From contig OZ018329.1 of assembly GCA_963969495.1 (NCBI GenBank), forward strand, positions 144,951,521-145,015,520: 64,000 bases of DNA, given 5' to 3'. This stretch comes from Ceratothoa steindachneri (lineage: Eukaryota > Arthropoda > Malacostraca > Isopoda > Cymothoidae). The translations under genes were made by a program, and so were the position numbers. Shown piece by piece: positions 31,463 through 44,399 of the stretch. A model generated the notes under the pieces. It had not been told where the DNA came from. It ran no database searches and was given only the letters and a program-made list of their open reading frames with translations. Each line of letters opens with the position of its first letter. Positions within the stretch are counted from its first letter, which is position 1.

Positions 31463-32219
31463 TATTTGAAAAGTAGTCCAAATGCCGACGAATGTCTTTT
31501 CTATCTGCTAAATACTTGCTATAAATACATTTTGCCAGATTTTTACATTATCTTAGGCCGTTTCTTTTAATTTTTCCACCTTTTCCTCTATCTTCTTATC
31601 ATTCTTTTCACAGTTTTTTATTTGATATTCATTATGCAATTTTCTCTTGCCCTTCTTCCTTTTTTCCATTCACTTCTTAATAGATCAGGCAAAGATTACA
31701 AGCTTTTTAAAGTGACGTTTTGATTGGAATTCTCATTTCCCCATTGCTATTTCGTGTTGCAATTTTTTTTTTATCGGACCCATCAATGTGAGCGAATCAA
31801 AAAATGAGACTCTTGACAGCGAGATTGTTTGTGGAATTCCTATGAAGAAATAAGAATTCGGCTTCCATCACGCGTATCTAAAAGTTAGTGAAAATTTAAA
31901 TCCAAAAAATAGAAAGAAAAAAAAGACTGAAAAGATTCATTTAACTGATCGATTCCTTGATCCAGTGGGAAGCAATATCCAAAACAGATTTGAAGAGGGA
32001 TATATTAAATAGGATTTTGGATGCATCTACTAATGGAGGATATTTGCGGAGATGATAACATAGCGTAGCCAACGTTAAGTTAGGTTAGATTACATGTTAC
32101 AGCCTATAGTTTACATTGTTATTAAATGTGAAGCAATGTGTAAATTTTGAAAAAATGTGAAGCAGTAAGTAAAATTATCCTTTTTACAACCAATAAAATA
32201 ATTTAATGGTACCTACATT
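31463..32219. other. Spacer, no gene
   Basis: AT-rich sequence, no coding signal. It begins with the right-hand TA of the preceding element. Confidence 0.4.
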
Positions 32220-32698
32220 TTTAGCATCATGGTGCACCTTGTAAGAAAGCAAAAGCAATAACAAAGTTCTTGGCTGAAAAATAACATCGAACATTTGGGA
32301 CCTTCGAACTGGAGTTCGACAGATTTAAACATAATAGAGAATTTATGGTTGATAATCAAACTGGCGTTGATAGACAGAAGCCTTCGAATTGTGACCAATT
32401 GCCGTTGTTTATTGAAAAAAAATGGAACAATATCAGTCAAGTTACCGTCACAAATTGTTCTCCAACCCAAACAAACTGAAGCAATCCTGAAGAACAGGGA
32501 CATCAGTGTGGGTATTGACTGCGCGCAGCAATTGACTGTTTATATTAATAAAATGGGTTTGGGCTCTAAATTTTGGTTTAGTTCACATCAAATTTACGAT
32601 ACAAACATAGTAAAACACAATTCAATGTTTGTTTAGTCGTATCAATTTTCTTATATGAAAAAATACAGTCGTCTCAAAACTTTTACCCAAGACTGTAT
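32220..32698 (+). pseudogene. Tc1-like transposase 3' fragment with right TIR
   Basis: The frame near 32228 reads HGAPCKKAKAITKFLAEK (the Asp region of Tc1 is usually DNAPCH). It is followed by a WSSTDLNIIENLW motif (32310-32345), the third catalytic region with the Ser-Pro-Asp altered, and then a short C-terminal part with KKWNNISQVTV in another frame. The segment ends at 32665-32698 with ACAGTCGTCTCAAAACTTTT..CCCAAGACTGTA, which resembles a Tc1 terminal repeat. The left end is missing. A related fragment lies at 44400-45000, sharing AAAAGCAATAA and GGCTGAAAAATAACATCG. Confidence 0.7.
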
Positions 32699-33659
32699 AA
32701 TCGGGGAAAAGAGTAGTGCCCCATAGGCAGTAACAGAGTGGTCTGCCAATGTAAATAATTTGGCGGATTTCTCCACAACTTTACACTAAATTTTACCTGA
32801 ATGTTTTTTTGTAACATGCTGATTAAAATTAATGTGTCGTACAAAAAATAGGGAAACTAATTTTATCATGTCAAGAATAGGGAATCAAATATTGCCATGT
32901 CAATAATAGCAACCCTAATATAAATAGCAGGAAAATGGAAAAATTAAACATACGTGTTCTTCACATTAATAAGGATGAACGGTATGCTAATTTATTAAAG
33001 AAAATTCGGTGACAATTGATTAAAGAAATGGATTAGCCTGTTTAATTTATTTATTTACATCCACAAGGATTGCGTGAATACCCTGAATGAAATTCGCGTT
33101 TGCATCGTTGCATGATGTTAATTTCTTTCCTTATGGATTCTCAGATACGATTCAGTATGTTGCCTGTGAACGCCTGTTTGTGTATGAACGATGTGCAAAG
33201 AGTGGTTGACAGTTCTGTGCTGATGTTCTAGATTTGGGGTTTGATTTCTGTCTGTTCATGATTCATCCTTATATATTATTGATCCATCTCATACCACTTA
33301 TTCGATTATTGGAAAAAGTGTTTGTCTGTGTCTGCCTTCAACTGCTGCTGAACAACTAGTGTCTTCTAGGCCAAACACCAATATTTGACTTATTAGGCTC
33401 CGACCTTGATGATGTTTTGGTTTATTGAAAGAAAAACACAGAATTCATCTATTCAGAATAGCGAGACCAAATTTACCATGTGAGGACTAGTGCCCCGCTC
33501 CCCTTCTCACCAATTCCCTTGTTTTCGGTATTGCAAAAGTTGTTACCCTCAATTTTTTATTTTTCGACAGGTTTACTTTTGTGATAGAAAAAGTTTCGTC
33601 AAACAAACTTAAAGTTCTACTTTTCCAGCATCGGGTAATTAAAACGTTTTTTCCATTAT
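32699..33659. other. Spacer, no gene
   Basis: AT-rich, no recognisable coding sequence or repeat. Confidence 0.4.
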
Positions 33660-35690
33660 GTGAAGGTGCGTCGAGATGGAAGTGAAAAGACCGGCACATC
33701 TGTTTCGGAGGCTCAGACCAAGACCAAAGTCACTGATGGCAGCAAGATGGCCAGTGGCCAAAGGAAACATGTTCCATCAGATAATACCATTATGGAGGTT
33801 GATTTGCAGAGTGGCGGTGGGGACATGTTTCTCAAACCGGAGCTTTCTTCGGAATACGTTGGAACCTTCGGAGGCGACCGTTATTTGTAAGTGACCTTCG
33901 GACACTCGATGACTCGCAGATGAATGTGACCCCATACTCTAGCATGAATTTCCTAATAGGATTAGTTTACTTCAAAAAATTCCAAGATTCCTCTTCAGAA
34001 CAAGTGACCACCTGAGGAACTGGCTAACCAAGGGAACTTTCGACCATGTGACAAGATAACAGGTAAGGAGGAGCTCGAACCCCCCCTCCTTTCCTACACT
34101 TTTCTTCACGTTCGATCGTGTGAGGTTGCATGAGGCTGTGCGTGCCAGTTGGTATCGCCTCCGCATGATTGCATTTGAGCCCCTACCGCAAAGATGCTAC
34201 TATATACTGCCACTGCTTCGCTATTGTAGATGTGCATTTTTCTCTAATGCCTTACAAGATGAGTCTTTATCAAGTATAGCCAAGTGCTTCAATTGCTGAG
34301 AACCACACCCTACTAGTTCGAAGAAATGTGGTTTGTATCTCGATGATAAGAATATCCTAGCCATTCATGTTGTGGATTGACTCACTTTTAATGAGGCTAA
34401 GGACTTAGTCCTGGTGCGTTCAACGTTGGCGGGGACGTCTTATACCTTAATTCTCAAAAAGGACCCCTCTGTTCCTGGCCCATCCAGGCCTACAAGTACC
34501 GTCGCTTCAGCGCCCAATCGAATCCATTATGTGGATTCTACTCCCTCCTCACGGGCACTCCCCTGATAAAGCAGGCCGCACAAAGGAGTCACAGCAAGCC
34601 TCGGCTAAAACCTAGTCTCTTCCTCCGCCGTGACCGTTTACATAAAGCGAAACGGACGCACGCCCCCACCGCGTCATTAAACTGACAGGAGGCAAACACC
34701 GCGAAGGAAGGTCTTCGATTACTCCTAAGACTCTCCTCGAAGGGAGGATGCACCGAAGGAGCTTCGACTCCTAGGCCTCCAACTAAGGTTTAACCTGGCG
34801 ACTCAAAGAGGAGAGACCATCCAAATGAACGATCTCCACCTCCGAACCTGCCTCACTCCCAACATTTCGAAGCGAAGAGAGGAAAAACTCGCATAACAAA
34901 CCAAAAATCCCTGAATAGATCCTTAAAGTTGACAGTGCCACCATTACCTTGTACGGCCAAAGGCCCTGGAGTTCTGCTTACGGGAAACGTCCGGCCTTTT
35001 CTGAGAGTGTCTTCTAATCGAGAAAGGACACCGCACCTCAGCCTAGCTAGGCCTGGATGGCATATTTCTTGAATGGATTTGCCGTGGACTGCGAGTATAT
35101 TAGAATTTTGGGACCCCACCACCACAGGGGGCGGGAGAACATGAGGATTTCCGATTTACTACTGGCACCATTTCTCCGCTCTTCTATTTGATATAATTAC
35201 CACCTTTGCAGGCAGCGTCAGTGCACCTGCAACTCTTATTTCTGCATACATTCCACCGTTATTCTACTTCTACGCTTCAACTTCCGCTATATTGTGGCAC
35301 AATTGCCAAGGCCCTTTCCCTTGGTCGGAGATTTAAACTGTATACAGCCCCTCTGGGTAGACTACACTATTTTTCCCGGGTGCCATTTCCATGTCGACAT
35401 GATCGACGAACTGGAGATTGGTGTTCTAAATGTAGATGAGTTTACTCATTAGTACCTGAGAAGCGCTTACTTTCTTGTCTGGATCTGTTCCTCTGACCTC
35501 GGATTAAAACCCTGATTTGGGGTGGAGGGTTGTCGATGACATTCATGGTGGTGAACAGTTTCCGATTCACTTATCATTTTAGGGGTTACTAGTACCTAAA
35601 AAACTGCCCAGGAGGAACATGCACTATAAGTGTCGCTGAACGATTTCACCGTCTGTGAATTTCGTTGAACTAGCAATTATATATCTTCTA
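33660..35690 (+). pseudogene. Second, degraded copy of the LINE at 53628 (ORF1 end and endonuclease)
   Basis: Segments parallel 55060-57530 of the full LINE. They include the ORF1 core (TGTGACcCCATACTCTAGCATGAA near 33925 against 55410), the zinc-knuckle zone (34190-34340), GAGGCTAAGGACTTAGTCCTGG at 34394-34415 (55900-55922 in the full copy), the ORF1 tail (CGGCTAAAACC at 34602) and the endonuclease domain (GGATTTGCCGTGGACT, ATTCCACCGTTATTCTAC, GTTCTAAATGTAGATGAGTTTAC at 35421). A deletion joins positions equivalent to about 57250 and 57487. RT, RNase H and the 3' end are absent. Frequent stops mark it as much older than the intact copy. Confidence 0.85.
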
Positions 35691-37429
35691 CACATTTCTA
35701 CCAACTTCATTTTCACCATTTTATCTACTGAACGCTTCTTACAAACATTCTCCCAAAGATGATTTTGTCAGTTATCGCTTCTTAGATTTAATTAACAATT
35801 TAAATAGAGCGCTTGTTATTGACCGCATTGTGGTGATAGCATTTATTTCCATGTGTTTTATCGCATGTACCAATTAGAGCATAGATACTGCTCAGAAGTC
35901 ATTTTCAAGTGCATCTATCATGCCCAGCTCTTTCTCTCTTAGCTTAAGGAACGCAGATACTCGCACGCCATCCCTCTGTATGTCATTGTAACTAAAGCAT
36001 AGTACCATGTGCACCTTCTTACTAATCTCTCCGAATTATTTGAATAGCCAGACAACTGAGGAGTACATACAATACACTTCCTATAAAGGATCTTTTCAGT
36101 TGTTATGGATGGATTTAAAGTTGAATTAAATTAGTAATTGTTCCTAATATATAAGGGTACTTTTGAACTCAAATATTTATATCTTTTATCCTATTAATTC
36201 TATAGAATAGTTAAATTGTAATAAAATGAAAATTTTTTCAAAGAATAGCAATCTTATGAGGACTATCAAGAAAATATTGGTCTCCCTCTCGAATGACAGT
36301 TTATTTATGTGATGATCACACACTGGCATTTCATAAATACATGGTTTAGTATTTGGTTGATCGTGATTATTATCTTATAGAATTAATTTTTAGTTAGCTA
36401 AGGTGTGGCAGCCTTTACTCTAAACGAGAAAACTTCAAAGAGCCAAATCTATCTTCTCTTGGGTGTTAGTTACCCTTTTAGCTGATACGCTAGGATAAGT
36501 CAGTTTGAAATGGTTCTTTTTTGACAATTGCAATAGAAGTCAGAATTTGGAGCGATTGGATAACGTAGCGAATAGAAATCTGTAAAGTTCAGGTTTAATA
36601 AAGATTTATTTCATCAACCAGGACCCTCCAATCACTTAAGCTCAGATCTTGCTCTTATATTTCTTATAGGATCCAGGGATTTTGGAATAAGGAAGGACCT
36701 TAACAATGTATGGCGTACAGTTCCTGATGTACATTTTATTCACTTAGTATCCATCAAAGTTAATTGAAAAGCTACAAATCTTGAAAGTTCTTGTTTACAC
36801 GCTTCATCTAAAGTGCTTATTTTTAACAAATTTGTTGTTGTTTTTCTTATCGTGTTATTAACTTTCTACAAGCCTTATTTTTGGTCATTGTTTTCTCCAA
36901 AAGTCAAATTGTATTAACTCCTTTTATTTGTGCAATTACTAAATCTAAACTATTTTTGCCTCTATCTTATTCATTGATCTATTTTACTAAATCAAGTTCT
37001 GTTTGGACTACAGAGATCGAACTCAAGCAAATCTCCCCCCTCCATCTGTGTTAGGTACGGAAGTAAACAAGATCACATTAGAGCTGTGATCAACGAGAGT
37101 ATCGCGAAAGGTATTCTAGACATAACTAATTGTTGTGGATTGAGGTTAGATCCCAACCTTTTTTGAATTTCTAAGCCCGAGAGAGAGAGGCCTATGAATG
37201 GATTAGTCCGCTATGAGTGTGGGTTGAATTATAAATACATATCGGGGTGCAATTAAGTTTCAGAGGGCAGTTAGGTTGGCTTAGCTATCTTGGATGGTTT
37301 TGTGGTAATAGAAACGGAGTACCAAGATATACTTTATTACTATGCAAATCATATATTAACAAAATCAAAGGGGATTTTAATTAAGGTGTATATAAACATA
37401 GGAGATGTACACGAGTCTCGGCTTCAAAC
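35691..37429. other. Spacer, no gene
   Basis: AT-rich sequence with no supported gene, TIR or tandem array. Confidence 0.4.
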
Positions 37430-37930
37430 AGCGATTTGGAACGGTGTCAACCACCATACATACAAACGGACAATTGACAGATGGAACGCTCAAAGGATCT
37501 TGAGCGCACGCAAGCCAAATGACGGAGTCTTAAAAGGGGGAGGGGGGAGCTTGCAAGGGAGAGTTGCGCGTTGCGGTTACTTCGATCATTTGGTCCGAGA
37601 AAGTAATTTTGCCTTGTTAGGGACGGCACAGAGTCAAAAATAATAGTCTCTTAAGGAAAGACTATTAAACTAGGTGAACTCAAATCTGGCTTTCAGATCT
37701 AGAAAACCGACGCGTCGCTTTCGAGTAACGGGTACCAATGAGTAAGAGTTCACTCACGCGAGTTGGAGGAGAATACACGGTGCTTGGTAGGTTCTGCAAG
37801 GGTTCGCGCAGAATAAGGGGACGGGAAGATGGCGTATACTCGCGGACACAGGCGGTTACTGCCGTCCAAGTCTGGCGTCGGACGATTGTTAGGGGCGAGA
37901 CGGAGGGTCTTTACCCCACACATGAAGGGC
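37430..37930 (-). repeat. Inverted relic of the element B LTR
   Basis: Reverse-complement matches to the 5' LTR of element B occur in order: CAACCACCATACATACAAACGG (LTR near 22575-22600), CGCTCAAAGGATCTTGAGCG (near 22529-22548), GACGGAGTCTTA (near 22505), GAGAGTTGCGCGTTGCGG (near 22450-22470), TTGGTCCGAGAAAGTAAT (near 22412-22430), and a GGCGGTTACTGCC-type segment near 37850. The order is consistent over about 500 bp. No internal region is attached, so this is a solo or fragmentary LTR in opposite orientation. Confidence 0.65.
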
Positions 37931-39642
37931 GAGGGTTCCAGTTGACAGACACTTTGCATAAACTTTCTGCCCATTTAAAAAAAAATATCGTAGTATTTCG
38001 TATTATTCCAATTCATGCCGCCCCAATTCCATTAGTTTAAAGAATTTCTTTGATATATATCTCTGCCATGTTATAAAATTCACTCCTGTAGTTGGCAAAT
38101 CCAATGTTTCGTTGCCTAATTTGAATTTTAATGCTGCAAAACTCGGTTCACGCTGTAATTCAAAGAAAAAAACCTTCGATGAATATTATAAGCTCATCTC
38201 TTAAGTTCTATCATCAAGTGTGACATTTATTTAGATGATATGTGTTTCCAGATATTACCGATTGCTACATATATTATAACTCTAGAATTTCCTTAGTGAT
38301 ACATTGTACAAAAGAATCAAAAGAATCGATAATATGTTCTACATTGTGCTATCAGTAACTAACCCTGCGTGTATTATAATAATATCCCATGGCTACAAAG
38401 CTTCATTTGTTCTTCTCGTCAGAATCTGGAGCACAAAATATTATGAGATTATTTTATTTGTGAAATTCACAAATAAAACTGATATAGATCAATTAATATA
38501 TGTTCATGGAGTAAGAAAAGAAGAAGGAATAGGAGACGAACCAAGAAATGAAGAAATGGGTTAAGTGAAGAGACATAACGAGAATAATTCATAAATAAAA
38601 TCTAATTAACTTCAAAAAAAAATAAGGAGCGATCTTAAGGATATGAAGTAGTCTTGGAGCTTTGCTTCGAGGCTTGGGTAGAAAATTGGAGAGGGATCTT
38701 AGAGTTCGATATTTATGTGAAACTTCGGCCTAAGGGATAAATTAATCACACATCGACACAAAAAAGGAAACTAAAGAATTACGCTTTACTTGTGCGATTC
38801 CTCAACTGACACGTAGCCTTCCCTTTGTTTACACAATTTAAATAGGCATGCAAGTGTAGAGTCAGCTGCGCGCACATATATACATAATGCTGCGAACACG
38901 TGCACACCAAGTAAGACTCTAGACAATCTTGCAACGGGGCAGAAAAGATAATGGATATGAATGATTCAAGGACGTTTCCTATTTATTCAAATGATCTTTG
39001 AATTCCAGAAAGTGAGACGAGGAATAAAAGGAAATTGAGGCAACAGATGTGGACAGTTTCTCTCACTAGAGGAAGAGTAGAGGAAAGAAGAGATGAATAC
39101 AGAAGAGAGTGCATAAAGAAAAAACAGGACTAGCGAAAAAAGTAATAAACCTCCTCAGACTTGAATATTTGTGGAAAGGAAATTTATTATAAGTAAGAAC
39201 AAGTTTGTACAAAGAGTATAGACTTTAAAAAGTACGAAATTTAATGAATCCTGTAGAAAAAAAGAAGATAAATCCAATTTACAGATTAATACGTAGGTAC
39301 GAACAAAGCTATTAATTTAAGGTCGCTACCATATTTCGATCGACTAAGAAAACTGTAGACAATAATTTAGACATTCATCGCCCTCAAATCGACTGAAATC
39401 TAGATAAAATCTCAAAACTCCCACAAACCTATTGGTATGCATTTGTATGTAAAAAAATAGGAACTTCGATTATAGAGCCCCTATTTATCCGTAGATACCT
39501 GTCAATTTAAGCGTCCTCTTCATATAACTTCGTTATAATATTGAGAGCATTGATAGAAATCTCCCGACCAGCAGCTTTCGTGCCTAAGGGATTAAACAGC
39601 ACTGCCATTACCCTAAATGTAGCTTAACGGTCAATCTTCAAA
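37931..39642. other. Spacer, no gene
   Basis: AT-rich. I see no coding region supported by motifs. Confidence 0.4.
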
Positions 39643-39687
39643 TTTTAACTCGCGTCGCTACTAGTCACCTCGTCGGCTCCTCATGCT

Positions 39688-40146
39688 ATGTGTCTTCCTT
39701 CCTCTGGTCAATTTCAGGCACCCGTGAAGGTTATTCGGCATGAGCAAGGCGACGTGATCAAGGGGTTTTCTCCATTTGGAGTACGGATTCAGCTACAAGA
39801 TACTGTCTACCGACGCATCCGCATTTCTAGGACAGGAGTTTCTCGGAGGGATTGTCATTGGAAGTTAACACTTAACAAACCAGGCAAATACGCACTCGAT
39901 GAGGATTTGCAGAGTCCTCTCATTCCTCGTAGACCTCCTCCTCGAAGGTTGGACCACCCGGAAGCAGCGACAGTGGTCCCAGAAACCCCTAGATTGGCAA
40001 ACCCGCCAGAACTGCCCCAGAGTCTTCCCCAGCTACCCGTCCAAGACCTTTACCCACCATACCTTGAAGCCTTCGCGATAGTACATTGGGAACAAGTCGT
40101 CGTGAATCTCAGGGCCAATCTCAGTCTTCAAGACAAGGGATCGTGA
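39688..40146 (+). pseudogene. Gag-like open stretch, unknown
   Basis: 152 codons. The first part is basic (VYRRIRISRTGVSRRD) and the second is proline-rich (IPRRPPPRRLDHPE, LPQSLPQLPVQDLYP). No known domain is recognised. The next stretch in the element, 40455-40685, reads MPPGIDRASRALDDVARDLN with amphipathic helices, plausible for a capsid. Position upstream of RT is the main reason to call it gag-like. Confidence 0.35.
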
Positions 40147-41494
40147 GGAGATAAGTTCATTAATATCTCTTTTTAGGTTCAGATCCTCGCTTGGGCGGGA
40201 GGAATTTATCCGTCTCCACACTCGTCTCCGTTTATATCCCAACGTTTGGCAACACGGCTGGGAAGTGGCCCTTAGAGACTCCGTGAAGCAGTCCGTGATA
40301 TCTTCAGGCATAATTATAAGCGGAAACGCGCTTAACGGCCCAAAGAATTGGCCTTCTTACTACTCTTCCTTTTCATACAGACTACAACGTCCTCCTCTGG
40401 CTTATGGATCTTGAGTCTAACCTTGCCGGATGAGTACGGGAAGCCGAGGCCAATATGCCACCCGGAATCGACCGCGCGTCCCGGGCTCTAGACGACGTCG
40501 CTAGGGATCTTAATTGGTGCCAAAGAATAAGCGTAGACCACGTCAGACTACACATGGGACTTGACGATAGTTCTCGTTCATCCACCTCAGAAAACTTCGA
40601 GAACTTCCCTCTTTTATCGCCACCTCACTTCAGAAGCCCTACTCTAACATGGGATTCGGACGAGATTGTCATTTCTTATTCATAATTTGGTGAGCTATTG
40701 GTTCCTCCTAGGGTCAGTAGGCAGCTTATTCTCAGAATCCTTGTCAGGAAGATCGTCCTCTTCAACGTCAACACCTATCTTTCAGTCTTGTCTTCAGCCG
40801 GTTATCAGCAAAGTCATCGACATTAATTTGGCGGACCATGTCTCACTAGAGGTCAACGCCCCTCACCTTCACCCTGCTGAGGCCCAGGGGGTCGACTCTC
40901 AACTCGAAAATCTCAGGGAGTTTTTTGAACACGACGCTGGCGCCCTGGGCGTCCTCCATATTAAGAAACCTTAACCTCCGGCCTCCATCTGCATATTACC
41001 TCAGCCGGGCTTGGCGGTCCCTGCAGTAATTAACGTCCCTTCTCCGTCTTCTTCCGCCGTTTCAGAGAGCAGCTTCATTCATTCTTCGGAACACGGTGAT
41101 GTCCTGAGGGACGTTATAAGCGGAGCCCTGGACATCATGCGGGTCATCCAGACGGGAACGATGAAAATGGCAACCAAAACAACGTGCGGTGTGACGGCAA
41201 CGCAGGCGGCAATAACAAAGATCCTCAGAAGGATCAAAGGGACGCTATGGGCTTTGTGACTCCCAGTATGGACCCTTTGGAGCCTCAGACACGCCGTCCA
41301 GACTATTCAGCTCCGATTGACACTGTCGTACTGGGGGATTTCTCTCCTACGCACCTCCACGTGCCACTTGGTATGGGTACGCCAAAAGGATGGACTGCGC
41401 GTCTTTATCAAGCGGAGCTAGCACCATTGTTCTGGTTCGGATTCCAGAATTCTCCTCTGGGTACTTCACCTGGTCTCCATTGGCGTCCTTGAGA

Positions 41495-42645
41495 AACCAA
41501 TGGACATCAGGACGGCTCATCGTCTCATCTCCGTCCCTAAACCTAACGGTACGGTCCGTCTCGTTTACGATCTCGGCCCCGTCTCAGGCTATTTCAAACC
41601 TCCGATTTTTTAACTTTCTTCGGTTAACGAAGTCCTCACTGCGGCTTCTCACAATGAATACGCTATAAAACTCGACTTTAAAGATGGGTTTTATCATTTT
41701 CTTCTCCATTCAAAGGCTAGACCTTTCTTCGGTATATCCACCGCGCGCAGAAAATTGCGCTAAAAACTCGTCCTATGGGCTTACCGGGCAGCCGCTTTCT
41801 CATGCAACAGGCGATATCCTTAAAAACCATTTTTGGGCTCGTCGTCATAGGTGCAAGGCCCATAAGTACCAGGATGAAATCCTTCTCATCGGATGTGCTC
41901 GGAACCTTCGAAAGTGTCTAAGTGAAATAAGTAAGAGTTCCTTAAAAATTAATTACGATATGTGTAATGTTTCCTTCCCGATCCATATTATATTTTGGCC
42001 TTTGCGTGCAGCTCTAAAGCCACAAGGTCGCTTTCACGAGTGCCCTTACCAAAAAAGTGCGCAAAGCTATTTTCTACCTTAGTAAAAAAACAAGGCTCCC
42101 CGAAAAACGTGGCTTAGAATGGCAGGCTTTATCAACCTCATTACTTCTGTGCTATAACTAACGTTTATTTGGGTACAAATGTGTTTTAAACAGCTCTTCC
42201 TTCCTAGCCCTCCGGACCTTGTTCCCCTTCTGCCTCTCATTACCACCAAGTGGATCAGGTGGAGGATAAGAAGGGCTTTTCCTCGCATAAGCTACTCAGA
42301 CACTTCCGACTCCGGCATTGGCATAGCTTGCGCGGGCGCCTCTTTGGCTCTCCCTACCGAGAGCCCTAATCTCCTGGGCATATAAGAAAAGAAAAGCTTC
42401 GCTCTTCTTCTCGCTTATCTCTCCACTCCGGATGTTCGTCTATTATCTGACACTCTGGCAGCCATTTGGAATTTTGCCACGAGCAAACTTTTCCCGTCAA
42501 TTCTCCACCTTATGTCGGACTCTGTCAGGTCTCAGTTCTCGTGAATCTCCGAGGTCTTCTACCTTTAATATAGCCTACGTCCGCTCTGCTGCCAACATGG
42601 CTGATGCGGCATCCCGAAGCTTTCACTAAACGTTTCATTTGGCCG
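41495..42645 (+). pseudogene. Reverse transcriptase and RNase H of the uncertain retroelement
   Basis: The frame from about 41497 reads HRLISVPKPNGTVRLVYDLG, then YAIKLDFKDGFYHFLLHSK (motif A with its Asp) and PFFGIS. A shifted frame gives SYGLTGQPLSHAT where PMGL..SPF is usual, then KYQDEILLIG at the position of the catalytic YxDD box (second Asp replaced by Glu). Thumb-like KKTRLPEKRGLEWQAFINLI lies near 42090-42150. RNase H reads YSDTSDSGIGIA (42291-42325), then RLLSDTLAAIWNFA and finally YVRSAANMADAASR (about 42577-42620). The succession supports RT joined to RNase H. At least three frame changes and several stops are present. Confidence 0.65.
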
Positions 42646-42745
42646 CTCCCGCGCTCCTTCACCGATGACCTATATAAGGAGATCTTCAGCCGGGATCCAC
42701 ATGGTCGTTTTAACTCGCGTCGCTACAAGTCACCCCGTCGGCTCC

Positions 42746-44399
42746 CCTCCCTTCCCCCATTTCATTCCTTGTCGTGGAATGGCCACGTAGATACTTTTGT
42801 GGCTTTGGGCCGAAGTTAGTTGAAGACTGTTAGTGAATGGGGAAATTGTTATGAGTCCAGTGGGAATGGTTTATTATTCACTTTGTGGGGTCCTTTTTCA
42901 AACAAATATTTTATAGTGCAGGTTGGCCAATGATTAACAGGTAGTTGGTACGCGTTGGGATTACAAACGAAAGACAATGACAAAAATATATCTTTACTAG
43001 CAACAAAATAATATTTAAATATACACAGATATTGGGTTTAAAGGGAATGGTCGCACAGACGGAGTTAAATGTGTACGCGAAATACAGGTGGGTTAATTAG
43101 GGAAGTAACGTGGTTGTGTTCAGCACAGGGATAAAAAGGGTGGATTTTAAACCGGGGCGCAACATAAAGAATTGATCGATTTGGTAAGCCGTATCCTAGA
43201 TGAATCTGCAGGCGGAAACGGTTACAATTATTTATGTGTTCATTGCAGGAAAGAGGCCAGTCGGGATACGATGACTGCGATATTGTAAGTCGGGTTACCT
43301 CTCACTTCAGATGAGGGAGCACACGTAGATGGCTTCTGAGATCGGAATCCTCATCAGATACTCGCCGATTGACTATGGCAGAGTTCACAGATGTCGATTT
43401 AGCCTTCGTTCTCGAATCGAAATCGTCATTGTCTCCAAACGCGGGAGGGGGGGGAGCGTCCTTCAGCTTGTTGTCGGTGGTAGGTGGGAAGTCTATTAGT
43501 GCTGCTTACTAAACCAAGTTGAAGGATTATATAGACGCTCGGCGAAGTGGCTTTAGATGGCTTGGCGGCCGCCTCCACACGCACGAGCGATTTTGGGAAA
43601 AGGTTGGTGACTCTTTCGGGGGGGAATGGTGATAACGTTGGTATAGAATGTTCTACAAACTTTTATCTATAACGGAAAGTCAGAAATGTTGGCTAAAAGG
43701 CAGCCATGGGAAACGATTAAATCGGTCCCTAAGCAAATACAGCTGGGGTGTGATAAACGGCGTACGCTTGCACAAACACCCTTATTGAGCTTTGCTTTCA
43801 AAGCTCCATGCGGTGATCTCGGGCCAATGTGGGTACAGAAAAGCACGTGTTCGCCCTTCGACCTTATTCTGCTACATGACTGATTTGTATAATCTTTCCG
43901 TCTGACCTTTGCTTGAAGTTTTCTGACTTATTTTTGTATCTTTCTATTGTTAAGAAGTTTTTTCAAATATGTACTTTAAATAAAGGAAGGGTCCTATCTT
44001 CTCCGGGAGGGGGGACCATAAAACAAAACCAATATATATTTTATTTTTTTCTTCCGTTTATAAAATTTAAATAGTAGGAATAATTATTCTAATATTTAGA
44101 TTATTTTAGGTTTATTAAGAAGCCAACATTTCAAAAATAATAAGAAAAACTGCATTTCTTCGCTCTATCGAATATCGAGCTCTGGTCCCTTTCTTGTAGT
44201 AGGTGAGTTTCACTCTCTGGAGCTTTGCTATTTGATCAAAGGGGTAACAAAATGATGACAAATATGGGTTAAATGAATGATATTGTGTAATTCTAATCTA
44301 CTTTATAATATTTTTCCCAAAATAAAAGTTTAAATCCTTTTCAATTCCAGAAATGGTTATTTCCAAAGAAAGAGGTGCAAACATTGTTGCTTTGCACTA
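42746..44399. other. Spacer, no gene
   Basis: Mixed composition. GC-richer islands occur at 43250-43640. No protein motif or repeat is recognised. Confidence 0.4.

Larger units (their letters stand above)
39643..42745 (+). mobile_element. Retroelement with gag-like, RT and RNase H segments, class uncertain
   Basis: A 3.1-kb tract that is GC-richer than its flanks and bounded by a 38-bp direct repeat with two mismatches (39643-39680 and 42708-42745). Inside are gag-like open stretches (39688-40146, 40455-40685, 40666-40974, 41011-41259) and a pol-like region (41495-42640) with RT and RNase H motifs. No integrase, no tyrosine recombinase and no endonuclease were recognised. The RNase H ending in a Leu-x-Asp/Asn-x-Ala-Asp motif and the RT motif A reading KLDFKDGFYHF suggest a DIRS-like or other LTR-type lineage rather than a LINE. 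Stops and frame changes are common. Confidence 0.6.

Noticed and set aside
37290..37643. Host protein-coding gene of 117 codons
   Set aside because: Its second half overlaps the inverted LTR relic and the first half has no motif.
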